A stretch of 46,769 nt of DNA from Burkholderia diffusa (GCF_902499115.1 NZ_CABVPN010000040.1:1-46769); one strand, 5' to 3'; counted from the first letter of the stretch, positions 15,735-24,697 are shown. Notes: generated by a model not told the origin, from the letters alone. Numbers and translations are program-made.

Positions 15735-18700
15735 TCAACGTGCCGCGCTCGCCGTGTCGGCGCGCGGCGCGAGTGCGCGCAGCGTTTCCTTGATCGTCGA
15801 TACGCGGATCGCGAGATCGGGCGAGCGCGTCTCGATGCGCAGCTTGTCCTGGCCCGCGAGCTTGATGTGCCGGTGTTTCTGCACCATGTCGATGATCCGC
15901 ATCGGGTCGATCGGCGGATTCGGCTCGAACTGCAGCCCGATCGCGGCCTCGCTCGCATCGATCTTGACGATGCCGAGCGGCTTCGCGGCGATCCGCAGCC
16001 GGTGCGTCTCGACGAGCGCGTGCGCCTGCGGCGGCAGCTTGCCGAAGCGGTCGATCAGCTCTTCCTGGATACCGTCGATCGCGTCGCCGTGCTCGCAGTT
16101 CGCGAGACGCTTGTACAGCGATAGCCGCTCCTGCACGTCCGCGCAGTAGTCGGCCGGCAGGATCGCGGGCGCATGCAGGTTGATTTCCGTCGTCGCGGCG
16201 AGCGGGGCGGTGAGGTCGGGCTCCTTGCCGTTCTTCAGCGCCTTCACCGCGTCGTTCAGCATGTCGGTGTAAAGCTGGAAGCCGATCTCGTGGATCTCGC
16301 CCGACTGCTTGTCGCCGAGCACCTCGCCGGTGCCGCGGATCTCGAGGTCGTGCATCGCGAGATAGAAGCCCGAACCGAGTTCCTCCATTTGCTGGATCGC
16401 CTCGAGCCGGCGCTGCGCCTGCTTGGTCAGCGACTGCGGGTCGTGGACCAGCAGGTACGCATACGCCTGGTGGTGCGAACGGCCGACGCGGCCGCGCAAC
16501 TGGTGCAGCTGCGCGAGGCCGAACTTGTCCGAGCGATGCATGATGATCGTGTTCGCGCTCGGCACGTCGATGCCGGTTTCGATGATGGTCGTGCACAGCA
16601 GCACGTTCGCGCGCTGCGCGACGAAATCGCGCATCACGCGTTCGAGTTCGCGCTCGTGCATCTGGCCGTGCGCGATCACGATGCGCGCCTCGGGCACGAG
16701 TTCCTCGAGCATCGCCTTGCGGTTCTCGATCGTCTCGACCTCGTTGTGCAGGAAATACACCTGGCCGCCGCGCTTCAGCTCGCGCAGCATCGCCTCGCGG
16801 ATCACGCTTTCCTCCTCGCGCCGCACGAAGGTCTTGATCGCGAGCCGCTTCTGCGGCGCGGTCGCGATCACCGAGAAATCGCGCAGTCCCTCGAGCGCCA
16901 TCCCGAGCGTGCGCGGGATCGGCGTCGCGGTGAGCGTCAGCACGTCGACTTCCGCGCGCAGCGCCTTCAGCGCTTCCTTCTGGCGCACGCCGAAGCGGTG
17001 TTCCTCGTCGATGATGACGAGGCCGAGGCGCTTGAACTGCACGTCCGACGACAGCAGCTTGTGCGTGCCGATGACGATGTCGACGCTGCCTTCGTTGATC
17101 TGCGCGATCGCCGTGTTCACTTCCTTCGCGGTCTTGAAGCGCGACAGCTCGACGATCCGCACCGGCCAGTCCGCGAAGCGGTCCACGAAGGTCTGCGTGT
17201 GCTGCTCGGCGAGCAGCGTGGTCGGCGACAGCAGCGCGACCTGCTTGCCGCCCATCACCGCGATGAACGCGGCGCGCAGCGCGACCTCGGTCTTGCCGAA
17301 GCCGACGTCGCCGCACACGAGGCGGTCCATCGGCTTGCCGCTCGTCATGTCGCCGATCACGGCCGCGATCGCCGCGGCCTGGTCGGGCGTCTCCTCGAAG
17401 CCGAAGCTTTCCGCGAACTTCACGTAGTCGCGCGGGTCGAGCGCGAACGCGTGGCCTTCGCGGGCCGCGCGGCGCGCATACAGGTTCAGCAGCTCGGCGG
17501 CCGTGTCGCGAATTTGCTGCGCGGCCTTGCGCTTCGCGCGCTCCCACTGGCCCGAGCCGAGCGCGTGCAGTGGCGCGCTGTCGGGATCGGCGCCGCTGTA
17601 ACGCGAGATCACGTGCAGTTGCGCGACCGGCACGTAGAGCTTGCTGTCGCCCGCGTATTCGAGATGCAGGAACTCGGTCTCGCCTTCGCCGAGATCCATC
17701 GACACGAGGCCCATGTAGCGGCCGATGCCGTGCTGCGCATGCACCACCGGATCGCCGACCTTCAGCTCCGACAGGTCGCGCACCATCGCGTCGACGTTGC
17801 TCGCCTGTTCCTGGCGGCGGCGCCCGGCGCGGCGGCCGAGCGCACCGTACAACTCGGTTTCGGTGACGATCGCGTAGCCTTCGCCCGGCACCGCGAAGCC
17901 GCTCGCGAGCGGCGCGACGCCGAGCGCGAAGGGCGCGTCGCTTTCGAGCCAGCCTGCGAAGTGGTCGTTCGACGCGGGGCGCAGGTGATGCTCGGCGAGC
18001 AGTTGCAGGATCGTTTCGCGGCGGCCGGCCGATTCGACCGTCAGCAGCACGCGCTTGCCCGACGATTCGACGTACGTGCGCAGCGCGGCGAGCGGATCGT
18101 CCGCATGGCGGTCGACGGTGAGCTCGGGCAGGCCGGTCGCCCAGCCGCCGGCCGGCTGCGCGGGCAGCACGACGCGCGCGAACGGCTTCGCGAACGCGAA
18201 GAAATCCTCGTCGGACAGGAACAGGCGCTGCGGCTCGAGGATCGGCCGCTCGCGATCGTGCGCGAGGAACGCGTGACGCTGCTTCGTATCGGCCGTGAAG
18301 CGGCGGATCGACGCTTCGAGGTCGCCGGTGAACACGAGGTGCGCATCCGGCGGCAGGTAGTGGAACAGCGTGGCCGTCTCGTCGAAGAAGAGGGGCAGGT
18401 AATACTCGATGCCGGCCGACGGCACGCCGTTGCCGATGTCCTTGTAGATCGGCGCGCGGCTCGGGTCGCCTTCGAAGGTTTCGCGCCAGCGGCTGCGGAA
18501 GGCCGTGCGCGCGGCTTCGTCGAACGGAAACTCGCGGCCGGGCAGGAGGCGCACGTCGCGCACCGGGTAGAGGCTGCGCTGCGTATCGGGATCGAACGCA
18601 CGGATCGAGTCGACCTGGTCGTCGAACAGGTCGATCCGGTACGGCAGCGGCGAGCCCATCGGGTACAGGTCGATCAGCGAGCCGCGCACGCAGTATTCGC

Positions 18701-19205
18701 CGGGTCGCACGACCTGGCTCACGTGCTCGTAGCCGGCCAGCGTGAGTTGCGCCTTCAGCTTCGCCTCGTCGAGCCGCTCGCCCTGCGCGAACGCGAACGT
18801 GTACGCGGCCATGAACGACGCGGGCGGCATCCGGTACAGCGCCGTGGTCGCGGGCACCAGCAGGATGTCGCAGCGACCCTCGCCGAGGTCGTGCAGCGTC
18901 GCGAGGCGCTCGGAGACGAGATCCTGGTGCGGCGAGAACGTGTCGTACGGCAGCGTTTCCCAGTCCGGCAGCAGGCGCACGCGCGCATCGGGCGAGAAGT
19001 AGCGGATTTCCTGCGACAGCCGCTGCGCGTCGACCGCGTTCGCGCAGATCACCGCGAGGAGCGGGACCGCGTCGCGGTTGTCGGCGAGATAGCGGGCGAT
19101 GGCGAGTGCGTCGGCGGAGCCGTGCGCGCCGTCGAAGGCGAACCGCTGGCCCGGTTTGACGCGGGCGACGGGCGAAGCGAACGGGGTGGAAGCGTTGTCT
19201 GGCAT
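15735..19205 (-). CDS. mfd: Transcription-repair coupling factor
   Basis: This 1156-aa DNA translocase removes RNA polymerase stalled at lesions and recruits UvrA. The N-terminal UvrB-like part (about 1-340) is followed by the RNA-polymerase-interaction domain (GDPVVHAQHGIGRY), then the RecG-like helicase core with Walker A GDVGFGKTEVA, DEEH box, TATPIPRT (motif III) and ETGIDVPSAN with LRGRVGRS (motifs V/VI), and a C-terminal TRCF domain. Length is close to the E. coli protein. I chose the ATG at 19205. A GTG 24 bases upstream is also possible, and neither has a clear ribosome site. It is divergent from ispD with about 108 bases between. Confidence 0.97.
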   Translation of the reverse strand: MPDNASTPFASPVARVKPGQRFAFDGAHGSADALAIARYLADNRDAVPLLAVICANAVDAQRLSQEIRYFSPDARVRLLPDWETLPYDTFSPHQDLVSERLATLHDLGEGRCDILLVPATTALYRMPPASFMAAYTFAFAQGERLDEAKLKAQLTLAGYEHVSQVVRPGEYCVRGSLIDLYPMGSPLPYRIDLFDDQVDSIRAFDPDTQRSLYPVRDVRLLPGREFPFDEAARTAFRSRWRETFEGDPSRAPIYKDIGNGVPSAGIEYYLPLFFDETATLFHYLPPDAHLVFTGDLEASIRRFTADTKQRHAFLAHDRERPILEPQRLFLSDEDFFAFAKPFARVVLPAQPAGGWATGLPELTVDRHADDPLAALRTYVESSGKRVLLTVESAGRRETILQLLAEHHLRPASNDHFAGWLESDAPFALGVAPLASGFAVPGEGYAIVTETELYGALGRRAGRRRQEQASNVDAMVRDLSELKVGDPVVHAQHGIGRYMGLVSMDLGEGETEFLHLEYAGDSKLYVPVAQLHVISRYSGADPDSAPLHALGSGQWERAKRKAAQQIRDTAAELLNLYARRAAREGHAFALDPRDYVKFAESFGFEETPDQAAAIAAVIGDMTSGKPMDRLVCGDVGFGKTEVALRAAFIAVMGGKQVALLSPTTLLAEQHTQTFVDRFADWPVRIVELSRFKTAKEVNTAIAQINEGSVDIVIGTHKLLSSDVQFKRLGLVIIDEEHRFGVRQKEALKALRAEVDVLTLTATPIPRTLGMALEGLRDFSVIATAPQKRLAIKTFVRREEESVIREAMLRELKRGGQVYFLHNEVETIENRKAMLEELVPEARIVIAHGQMHERELERVMRDFVAQRANVLLCTTIIETGIDVPSANTIIMHRSDKFGLAQLHQLRGRVGRSHHQAYAYLLVHDPQSLTKQAQRRLEAIQQMEELGSGFYLAMHDLEIRGTGEVLGDKQSGEIHEIGFQLYTDMLNDAVKALKNGKEPDLTAPLAATTEINLHAPAILPADYCADVQERLSLYKRLANCEHGDAIDGIQEELIDRFGKLPPQAHALVETHRLRIAAKPLGIVKIDASEAAIGLQFEPNPPIDPMRIIDMVQKHRHIKLAGQDKLRIETRSPDLAIRVSTIKETLRALAPRADTASAAR

Positions 19206-19313
19206 AGGGACGGCAGGGGTGGCGGGCACGGGCGCATCGCGGTGCGCCGGTCGAGACGAAAGACCTATTATAAAATCCGCTTCTCGATTTCATCTTTCCG
19301 GCGTTTCCCCTTC

Positions 19314-20024
19314 GTGACTCCCCGACTTTTCGCCCTGATTCCTTGCGCCGGCACGGGCAGCCGTTCCGGTTCGGCCGTGCCGAAGCAATACCGCACGCTG
19401 GCCGGCCGCGCGCTCCTGCATTACACGCTTGCCGCGTTCGACGCGTGCAGCGAATTCGCGCAGACGCTCGTCGTCCTCGCGCCCGACGACACGCACTTCG
19501 ACGCGCGCCGCTTCGCGGGCCTGCGTTTCGCGGTGCGCCGCTGCGGCGGCGGCTCGCGGCAGGCGTCGGTGCTCAACGGGCTGCTCGAGTTGGCCGAATT
19601 CGGCGCGAGCGACCAGGACTGGGTGCTGGTGCACGACGCTGCGCGCCCGGGCATCACGCCGGAGCTGATCCGCACGCTCGTCGCGACGCTGAAGGACGAC
19701 CCGGTCGGCGGCATCGTCGCGCTGCCGGTGGCCGATACGCTCAAGCGCGTGCCGGCTGGCGGCGACGCGATCGCGCGCACCGAATCGCGCGACGCGCTGT
19801 GGCAGGCGCAGACGCCGCAGATGTTCCGCATCGGCATGCTGCGCGACGCGATCCTGCGCGCGCAGCGCGAAGGGCACGACCTGACCGACGAGGCCAGCGC
19901 GATCGAATGGGCCGGCCATACGCCACGCGTCGTGCAGGGCAGCCTGCGCAACTTCAAGGTCACGTACCCGGAAGATTTCGCGCTTGCGGAAGCGATCCTC
20001 GCGCGCCCCGCGAACGCTTCCTGA
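19314..20024 (+). CDS. ispD: 2-C-methyl-D-erythritol 4-phosphate cytidylyltransferase
   Basis: This 236-aa enzyme makes CDP-methylerythritol from MEP and CTP in the non-mevalonate isoprenoid pathway. The CTP-binding loop PCAGTGSRSG lies near the start, PKQYRTLAGR follows, and VHDAARPG and VALPVADTLKRV are family motifs. The start is a GTG at 19314, which gives the usual N-terminus (TPRLFALIPCAG). The open frame continues far upstream only because it runs antisense through mfd. It is 28 bases upstream of ispF, the common ispDF arrangement. Confidence 0.97.
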   Translation: MTPRLFALIPCAGTGSRSGSAVPKQYRTLAGRALLHYTLAAFDACSEFAQTLVVLAPDDTHFDARRFAGLRFAVRRCGGGSRQASVLNGLLELAEFGASDQDWVLVHDAARPGITPELIRTLVATLKDDPVGGIVALPVADTLKRVPAGGDAIARTESRDALWQAQTPQMFRIGMLRDAILRAQREGHDLTDEASAIEWAGHTPRVVQGSLRNFKVTYPEDFALAEAILARPANAS

Positions 20025-20052
20025 CTTTCACCTCATCTCAACCGGAATACGC

Positions 20053-20538
20053 ATGGATTTCAGAATCGGACAAGGCTACGACGTGCACCAGCTCGTCCCT
20101 GGGCGCCCCCTCATCATCGGCGGCGTGACGATTCCTTACGAGCGCGGCCTGCTCGGTCATTCGGACGCGGACGTGCTGCTGCACGCGATCACCGACGCGC
20201 TGTTCGGTGCGGCGGCGCTGGGCGACATCGGCCGCCATTTCTCGGACACCGACGCGGCGTTCAAGGGCGCGGACAGCCGCGTGTTGTTGCGCGAGTGCGT
20301 CGCCCGCGTGAAGGCGGCCGGCTTCACGATCCAGAATGTCGACAGCACGGTGATCGCGCAGGCGCCCAAGCTCGCGCCGCACATCGACGGGATGCGCGCG
20401 AACATCGCGGCCGATCTCGGGCTGCCGCTCGAGCGCGTGAACGTGAAGGCGAAGACCAACGAGAAGCTCGGCTATCTCGGCCGTGGCGAGGGCATCGAGG
20501 CGCAGGCCGCTGCACTCCTGGTGAAGCAGGGCGCGTGA
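20053..20538 (+). CDS. ispF: 2-C-methyl-D-erythritol 2,4-cyclodiphosphate synthase
   Basis: This 161-aa enzyme closes CDP-ME 2-phosphate to MEcPP with loss of CMP. Metal ligands are in GYDVHQ (Asp10, His12) and the motif GLLGHSDADVLLHA. GDIGRHFSDTD and NVKAKTNEKLGYLGRGEGI are also diagnostic. The ATG at 20053 gives the standard start MDFRIGQGYDVH. It is co-transcribed with ispD. A bidirectional hairpin terminator follows. Confidence 0.98.
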   Translation: MDFRIGQGYDVHQLVPGRPLIIGGVTIPYERGLLGHSDADVLLHAITDALFGAAALGDIGRHFSDTDAAFKGADSRVLLRECVARVKAAGFTIQNVDSTVIAQAPKLAPHIDGMRANIAADLGLPLERVNVKAKTNEKLGYLGRGEGIEAQAAALLVKQGA

Positions 20539-20584
20539 GCGCCTGAAGCCGGTCCGAAGCGGCGCGCCGGTTGCGCCGCCGGAA

Positions 20585-20618
20585 TGAAAAATGCCACGCG
20601 CTTGCGTGGCATTTTTCA
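20585..20618. terminator. Bidirectional terminator, ispF / ahpD
   Basis: A 15-bp perfect stem (20585-20599 with 20604-20618) has a 4-nt loop. A-runs on the left and T-runs on the right give a U-tract on both strands. It serves convergent ispF and ahpD. Confidence 0.95.
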
Positions 20619-20681
20619 TTTGCGGCGCGGTGCGGCGCGCATGACCGCTGCAGTGCACCGCGTTGCCGCTTGCGCGACGGC

Positions 20682-21209
20682 TTATTCGCCTTCGGCGGCG
20701 ATCACCTGCGCGGCGGCGTTGATCACCGACGCGATGCGGCCGACGTCGCGCAGCTGCGTCGTCGTCATCCCTTGCTCGTTCTTCAGCAGCGCATAGTGCG
20801 ACTTCACGCAGAAGTGGCACTTGCCGACGATCGATGCGGCGAGCGCGTACATCTCGAACCTGCGCTTGTCGACGCCGCCGTGCGACGCGTACGCGCCCAT
20901 CCGCAGCTCGGCACGCTGCGTCTTCAGGTCGGCGTCGTCGGCCATCTCGACATACGGATACCAGGTGTTGTTCATCCCCATCAGCGCGGCCGCCGTCAGC
21001 ACGGCGTTCGTCTCTTCGGGCGACAGCACGCCGGCTTCGCGGATCGTCTTCACGAGCACGGTGCTCTTCGCCGCGACCGCCGCCGCCAGCGCGACGCCGA
21101 CTGCATCGGTGCCTTCGAGCGACGAGCGCGAGATCGTGCCGTCGAGGTTCAGGCGAATGTCCTTCGCGTAGTCGGGGATGCGCGCCTTAATCGAGTCGAT
21201 GAATTCCAT
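20682..21209 (-). CDS. ahpD: Alkyl hydroperoxidase AhpD
   Basis: This 175-aa protein is an AhpD-type peroxidase or AhpC reductant. The active site is complete: KCHFCVKSH with Cys131, Cys134 and His138. The sequence is helical throughout as in the family. AhpD can reduce AhpC using lipoyl partners. It lies directly downstream of ahpC with a terminator between, so expression is probably read-through from the ahpC promoter. No ahpF is present here, which fits AhpD as the electron donor. Confidence 0.96.
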   Translation of the reverse strand: MEFIDSIKARIPDYAKDIRLNLDGTISRSSLEGTDAVGVALAAAVAAKSTVLVKTIREAGVLSPEETNAVLTAAALMGMNNTWYPYVEMADDADLKTQRAELRMGAYASHGGVDKRRFEMYALAASIVGKCHFCVKSHYALLKNEQGMTTTQLRDVGRIASVINAAAQVIAAEGE

Positions 21210-21234
21210 TGATATCTCCTATGGGTTGGCCGTT

Positions 21235-21270
21235 AAAAAAGCCCGCAGGCAGGACGTGCTCCGCGGGCTT
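21235..21270 (-). terminator. Terminator between ahpC and ahpD
   Basis: The arms AAGCCCGC (21239-21246) and GCGGGCTT (21263-21270) pair over a 16-nt loop, with a T-run on the minus strand after the stem. It follows ahpC by 15 bases and precedes ahpD by 25. It probably lowers ahpD expression relative to ahpC rather than blocking it. Confidence 0.75.
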
Positions 21271-21285
21271 CGTGCATCGATGCGC

Positions 21286-21834
21286 TTACAGCGTTGCGCC
21301 GCCGACTGCACGGTTGCACGGGCACAGTTCGTCCGTTTGCAGGCCGTCCAGAATGCGCAGGACTTCTTCCGGGCTACGGCCGACGTTCAGGTTGTTCACC
21401 GAAACGTGCTGGATCGTGTTGTCCGGATCGACGATGAACGTTGCGCGCAGGGCCACGCCGGCTTCCTTGTCGCGCACGCCGAGCTGGTCGATCAGCTCGC
21501 CCTTGACGTCGCCGAACGAGTAGTGGTTCAGCTTGTTCAGGTCCTTGTGCTCACGGCGCCATGCGAGCTTCACGAACTCGTTGTCCGAGCTGCCGCCGAG
21601 CAGGACGGCGTCGCGCTCTTCGAACTGCTTCGTCAGCTTCGCGAACTCGACGATTTCCGTCGGGCACACGAACGTGAAATCCTTCGGATAGAAGTAGATG
21701 ATCTTCCACTTGCCCGGGAACGACGCTTCGGTGATGGTCTCGAATGCCGACTGGCCGTTTTCCTCGTGATTGTTGAAGCCCGGCTTCGCGGCTACGACGG
21801 TGAATGCTTCGAGTTTATCGCCCACGGTTTTCAT
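21286..21834 (-). CDS. ahpC: Alkyl hydroperoxide reductase (peroxiredoxin) AhpC
   Basis: This 182-aa peroxiredoxin reduces hydrogen peroxide and organic peroxides. The peroxidatic cysteine is Cys57 in DFTFVCPTEI. The C-terminal ELCPCNR holds the resolving cysteine (171 and 173 are Cys). It resembles the AhpE/AhpC type used by actinobacteria and Burkholderia, which pair with AhpD, rather than the enterobacterial AhpC-AhpF type. A strong -35/-10 pair and a possible OxyR site lie upstream. Confidence 0.97.
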   Translation of the reverse strand: MKTVGDKLEAFTVVAAKPGFNNHEENGQSAFETITEASFPGKWKIIYFYPKDFTFVCPTEIVEFAKLTKQFEERDAVLLGGSSDNEFVKLAWRREHKDLNKLNHYSFGDVKGELIDQLGVRDKEAGVALRATFIVDPDNTIQHVSVNNLNVGRSPEEVLRILDGLQTDELCPCNRAVGGATL

Positions 21835-21916
21835 GCGGATACTCCTGTATGAGTTGGGAAGAAGACTGAGTCAAGCTACCTCGGTGCTGCAACGTTGGTG
21901 TGACAGCATGAGCAGG

Positions 21917-21945
21917 ACTATAACACTATTAACAAAGCGCTTCAA
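21917..21945 (-). promoter_or_regulatory. ahpC promoter
   Basis: On the minus strand -35 TTGAAG (21940-21945) and -10 TATAGT (21917-21922) are separated by exactly 17 bases. The -10 ends about 83 bases upstream of the ahpC ATG. Confidence 0.8.
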
Positions 21946-21971
21946 TAGATTTTGACTAACAATCCCCATAG
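21945..21971. promoter_or_regulatory. Possible OxyR site upstream of ahpC
   Basis: Minus strand: CTAT, 8 bases, TTAG, 7 bases, CTAT (21945-21971), touching the -35 of the ahpC promoter. OxyR sites are ATAG/CTAT elements at ~7-base spacing, so two of three spacings or elements fit approximately. The placement next to the -35 of a peroxide-defence gene is what supports the call. It is inference. Confidence 0.4.
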
Positions 21972-22023
21972 TTTTTTTCAACCGCGCCGATAGTGTGACG
22001 CGCAAGAAGCGTGCGCGAACGCG

Positions 22024-23385
22024 TCACGCCGTCGCACGCGTCTTGCCGGCGCCGGGGAATTCGAGGGTGACTTCGAGGCCCGCTTCGGGGCTGCGGTTGC
22101 GCAGGCGCAGCGCGCCGCGATAGCGGCCGACGAGGCGCAGCACGATCGCCATGCCGAGCCCCGTGCCGTCCGCCTTGGTGCGCGCCGTGTCGACGCGGTA
22201 GAACGGCCGCATCACGAGCGGCAGCTGGTCTTCGGGGATGCCGGGGCCCTCGTCGCTCACCGACAATTCGACGCGCGCGTGCGTCACGCGCGTCTCGAGC
22301 GTGATGCGCGACACGCCGTCGTCGCGGCTCTGGCCGTATTTGCGCGCGTTCTCGACGAGGTTGCCGATGACGCGGCGCATGTCGGTCTCGTCGGCTTCGA
22401 TCACGGCGGTCGCCGCGAGCCGTGTGCGGATCTCGACGCCGTCTTCGCCCGACACGCGCGCCGCGACTTCCTGCACGATCGACGACAGGTCGACGGGCTC
22501 GGGCTTGCGCTGCGACGGGCGCGCGTAATCGATGAAGGCCGCGATGATACGGTCCATCTGCTCGATGTCGTCGACCATCGCGTCCTTGGTCGCCTGGTCG
22601 GACGGGCTCATCTCGGTCTCGAGGCGCAGCCGCGCGAGCGGCGTGCGCAGGTCATGCGAGATGCCCGCGAGCATCAGCGCGCGGTCGGCCTCGAGCTGTT
22701 CGAGATCGCGCACCATCTGGTTGAAGCTGCGGTTGGTCTCGGCCGCGACGCCCATCCCGCGCTCGGGCAGCGGATCGGGCGCCTGGCCGGAACCGACCTG
22801 GCGCGCGGCGAGCGCCAGCCGCGAGAACGGCCGGTTGACGAGGCTCGTGATGAACGCGGAGCCGAACAGCGACAGCGCGAGCGCGAACAGGCCCCAGCCG
22901 GCCCACTGCAGGCCCGTGACGCTGTCGAGCTGATCGCGGTCGAGCGCGACCCAGTAGTCGTCGTCGTCGATCTTGAAACTGATCCACACGCCCGGGATGT
23001 CGTTGACCGACTGCGCGATCACGGTATCGTCGCCGAGACGGCTGCGGATGTCGTGTTCGATCAGGCGGTTCAGCGATTCGTCGGGCTGCAGCTTGAACTT
23101 GTCGGTCTTTTCGCGCGGATACACGCGCACGCCCTCGTTGCTCTCGAGATCCTGCAGCAGCGCGCGCCGCAAATCGGGATCGGAATAGAGCAGGGCGGTG
23201 CGCGTGAGCTTCACGATCGCGACGAGCTGGAGCGCGACGCGCTGCGCGCGCGGCTCCCGCTCGATGACGCGAAAGCTCTGGAACCACGCGGCGAGACTGA
23301 CCGAGATCAGCAGCGCGATCAGCAGGAAGGTGCGCCAGAACAGCCCGCCGAACGCGAGCTGCAGGAGGCGCCGGTCGATACGCAT
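22024..23385 (-). CDS. envZ: EnvZ/RisS-type sensor histidine kinase
   Basis: This 453-aa kinase has two membrane helices (about 15-35 and 160-180) flanking a periplasmic loop of ~120 residues, a HAMP region, and the phosphoacceptor His244 in GISHDLRTPLARL. The ATP domain shows NLVENARKYG (N box), DEGPGIP (G1) and GTGLGMA (G2). The order, with the response regulator gene 40 bases upstream, is that of ompR-envZ. The proteins resemble the Bordetella RisAS pair more than the enterobacterial one. The signal sensed is unknown. Confidence 0.92.
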   Translation of the reverse strand: MRIDRRLLQLAFGGLFWRTFLLIALLISVSLAAWFQSFRVIEREPRAQRVALQLVAIVKLTRTALLYSDPDLRRALLQDLESNEGVRVYPREKTDKFKLQPDESLNRLIEHDIRSRLGDDTVIAQSVNDIPGVWISFKIDDDDYWVALDRDQLDSVTGLQWAGWGLFALALSLFGSAFITSLVNRPFSRLALAARQVGSGQAPDPLPERGMGVAAETNRSFNQMVRDLEQLEADRALMLAGISHDLRTPLARLRLETEMSPSDQATKDAMVDDIEQMDRIIAAFIDYARPSQRKPEPVDLSSIVQEVAARVSGEDGVEIRTRLAATAVIEADETDMRRVIGNLVENARKYGQSRDDGVSRITLETRVTHARVELSVSDEGPGIPEDQLPLVMRPFYRVDTARTKADGTGLGMAIVLRLVGRYRGALRLRNRSPEAGLEVTLEFPGAGKTRATA

Positions 23386-23425
23386 GGGACGGGCCGTGGA
23401 CGGGCGAAACCGGAAAGGAAAAAGA

Positions 23426-24151
23426 TCAGGCGGCGCCGTCCGGAATGAACACGTAGCCGAGGCCCCAGACGGTCTGGATGAAGCGCGGGCTGCCCGGATC
23501 CGGTTCGATCAGCTTGCGCAGGCGCGAGATCTGCACGTCGAGGCTTCGGTCGAACACTTCGTATTCACGGCCGCGCGCAAGCTCCATCAGCTTTTCGCGC
23601 GACAGCGGCTGGCGCGGATGGCGCGCGAACACTTTCAGCACCGAGAATTCGCCGGTCGTCAGCGGAATTTCCTGGCCCGACTTCGTCAGCGTGCGCGTGG
23701 CTAGGTTCAGCGAGAACTCGCCGAACTCGAACACCTCGGTGGTTTCCGACGGCGCGCCCGGCAGTTCGGCCGGCGCCTGGCGGCGCAGCACCGCGTGAAT
23801 GCGCGCGACGAGCTCGCGCGGATTGAACGGCTTCGGCAGGTAGTCGTCGGCGCCCATCTCGAGGCCGACGATGCGGTCGACGTCCTCGCCCTTCGCGGTG
23901 AGCATGATGATCGGCGTGCGGTCGTTGCTGCCGCGCAGGCGGCGGCAGATCGACAGGCCGTCCTCGCCCGGCAGCATCAGGTCGAGCACGAGCAGGTCGA
24001 AGCGCTCGCGCACCCAGAGCTTGTTCATCGCGGTCGCGTTTTCCGCGACGTACACGTTGAAACCCTGCTCGCCGAGATAGCGGCGCAGCAGATCGCGCAG
24101 GCGCGGGTCGTCGTCGACGACGAGAATCTTGGAGGGGTTTTTCGTTTCCAT
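23426..24151 (-). CDS. ompR: OmpR/RisA-type response regulator
   Basis: This 241-aa regulator has a receiver domain with acidic pocket DDD (13-15), phosphoacceptor Asp57 in LLVLDLMLPG, and MLTAKGEDVDR, then a winged-helix OmpR/PhoB DNA-binding domain with the REYEVFDRSLDVQISRLR recognition helix. I chose METK at 24151. An ATG 9 bases upstream is equally possible, and neither has a strong ribosome site. A direct repeat CGTTACA-N3-CGTTACA lies 53 bases upstream, which could be an autoregulatory box. Confidence 0.93.
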   Translation of the reverse strand: METKNPSKILVVDDDPRLRDLLRRYLGEQGFNVYVAENATAMNKLWVRERFDLLVLDLMLPGEDGLSICRRLRGSNDRTPIIMLTAKGEDVDRIVGLEMGADDYLPKPFNPRELVARIHAVLRRQAPAELPGAPSETTEVFEFGEFSLNLATRTLTKSGQEIPLTTGEFSVLKVFARHPRQPLSREKLMELARGREYEVFDRSLDVQISRLRKLIEPDPGSPRFIQTVWGLGYVFIPDGAA

Positions 24152-24203
24152 GAGCGGCATCTTATCGCGAATGGGAAATCACGCACGGTTGCGTATTTTC
24201 GCG

Positions 24204-24220
24204 CGTTACAGTCCGTTACA
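24204..24220. repeat. Tandem direct repeat CGTTACA-N3-CGTTACA
   Basis: Two identical 7-mers start 10 bases apart, the spacing expected for tandem OmpR/PhoB-type regulator binding. It sits between the divergently transcribed ompR gene and the small exported protein gene, so it could control either. The minus-strand reading TGTAACG resembles the GTAAC-type cores of OmpR sites. Confidence 0.5.
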
Positions 24221-24243
24221 AAATTTACCCGTAGTGTCGCGCG

Positions 24244-24276
24244 GAGTAAAGGCAGGCTATAGAGATTCCTTTACTC
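24244..24276. repeat. 9-bp inverted repeat GAGTAAAGG ... CCTTTACTC
   Basis: Perfect arms at 24244-24252 and 24268-24276 enclose a 15-base spacer containing a plus-strand -10-like TATAGA at about 24258. An operator straddling a promoter, or a 5' leader hairpin, are both possible. It is 142 bases upstream of the small exported protein. Confidence 0.45.
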
Positions 24277-24418
24277 GAAGCCGAAATTCGGTAGATACTC
24301 CCCTGCACTCCATCTTTCATCTTTGTACGCCCGAATTCCGCAGGGTTTTTCAAGTACCAGAGGTAACCGGTTGCCGCGTGACGAAGGGAACAAATCGACC
24401 AGAGAAGCGAGGACGGTC

Positions 24419-24697
24419 ATGCGATCTGCCCGGATTGCACTGATGCTGACGATCGCACTTGCCGGTCCATATGCGTCGAACTTCGCGTATGCGCAGCGCC
24501 CCGAGCAGGGCGCCTCGTCGCGCAAGCTGCAGCGCGGCAAAGCGCCGCAGCCCGACCGTGCCGCCGACACGGCGGTCCGCTCCGCCGTGCCTCCCGATCT
24601 CGAACAGCGCCGCCGCGACGGGCACATGACGCCCGAGGAGCGCCACCTGTTGCGCCAGCACATCGAGGACGCCGTTCGCGAGCTGTACAAGCGCTGA
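24419..24697 (+). CDS. Small exported protein
   Basis: This 92-aa protein has a signal peptide (MRSARIALMLTIALAGPYAS, likely cut after YA at residue 25). The mature part is short, basic and helical, ending in PPDLEQRRRDGHMTPEERHL and then LRQHIEDAVRELYKR. The ATG follows GAGG. I recognise no family. It is divergent from ompR, near the direct and inverted repeats above, and 120 bases before the DUF1800 gene, so it could be part of a transcript with it. Confidence 0.75.
   Translation: MRSARIALMLTIALAGPYASNFAYAQRPEQGASSRKLQRGKAPQPDRAADTAVRSAVPPDLEQRRRDGHMTPEERHLLRQHIEDAVRELYKR

Noticed and set aside
16173..20024. Very long plus-strand open frame (1283 codons) antisense to mfd
   Set aside because: High GC makes long antisense frames common. 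The translated sequence is Arg/Ala-rich without family similarity until it reaches ispD, and mfd on the other strand is clearly real.
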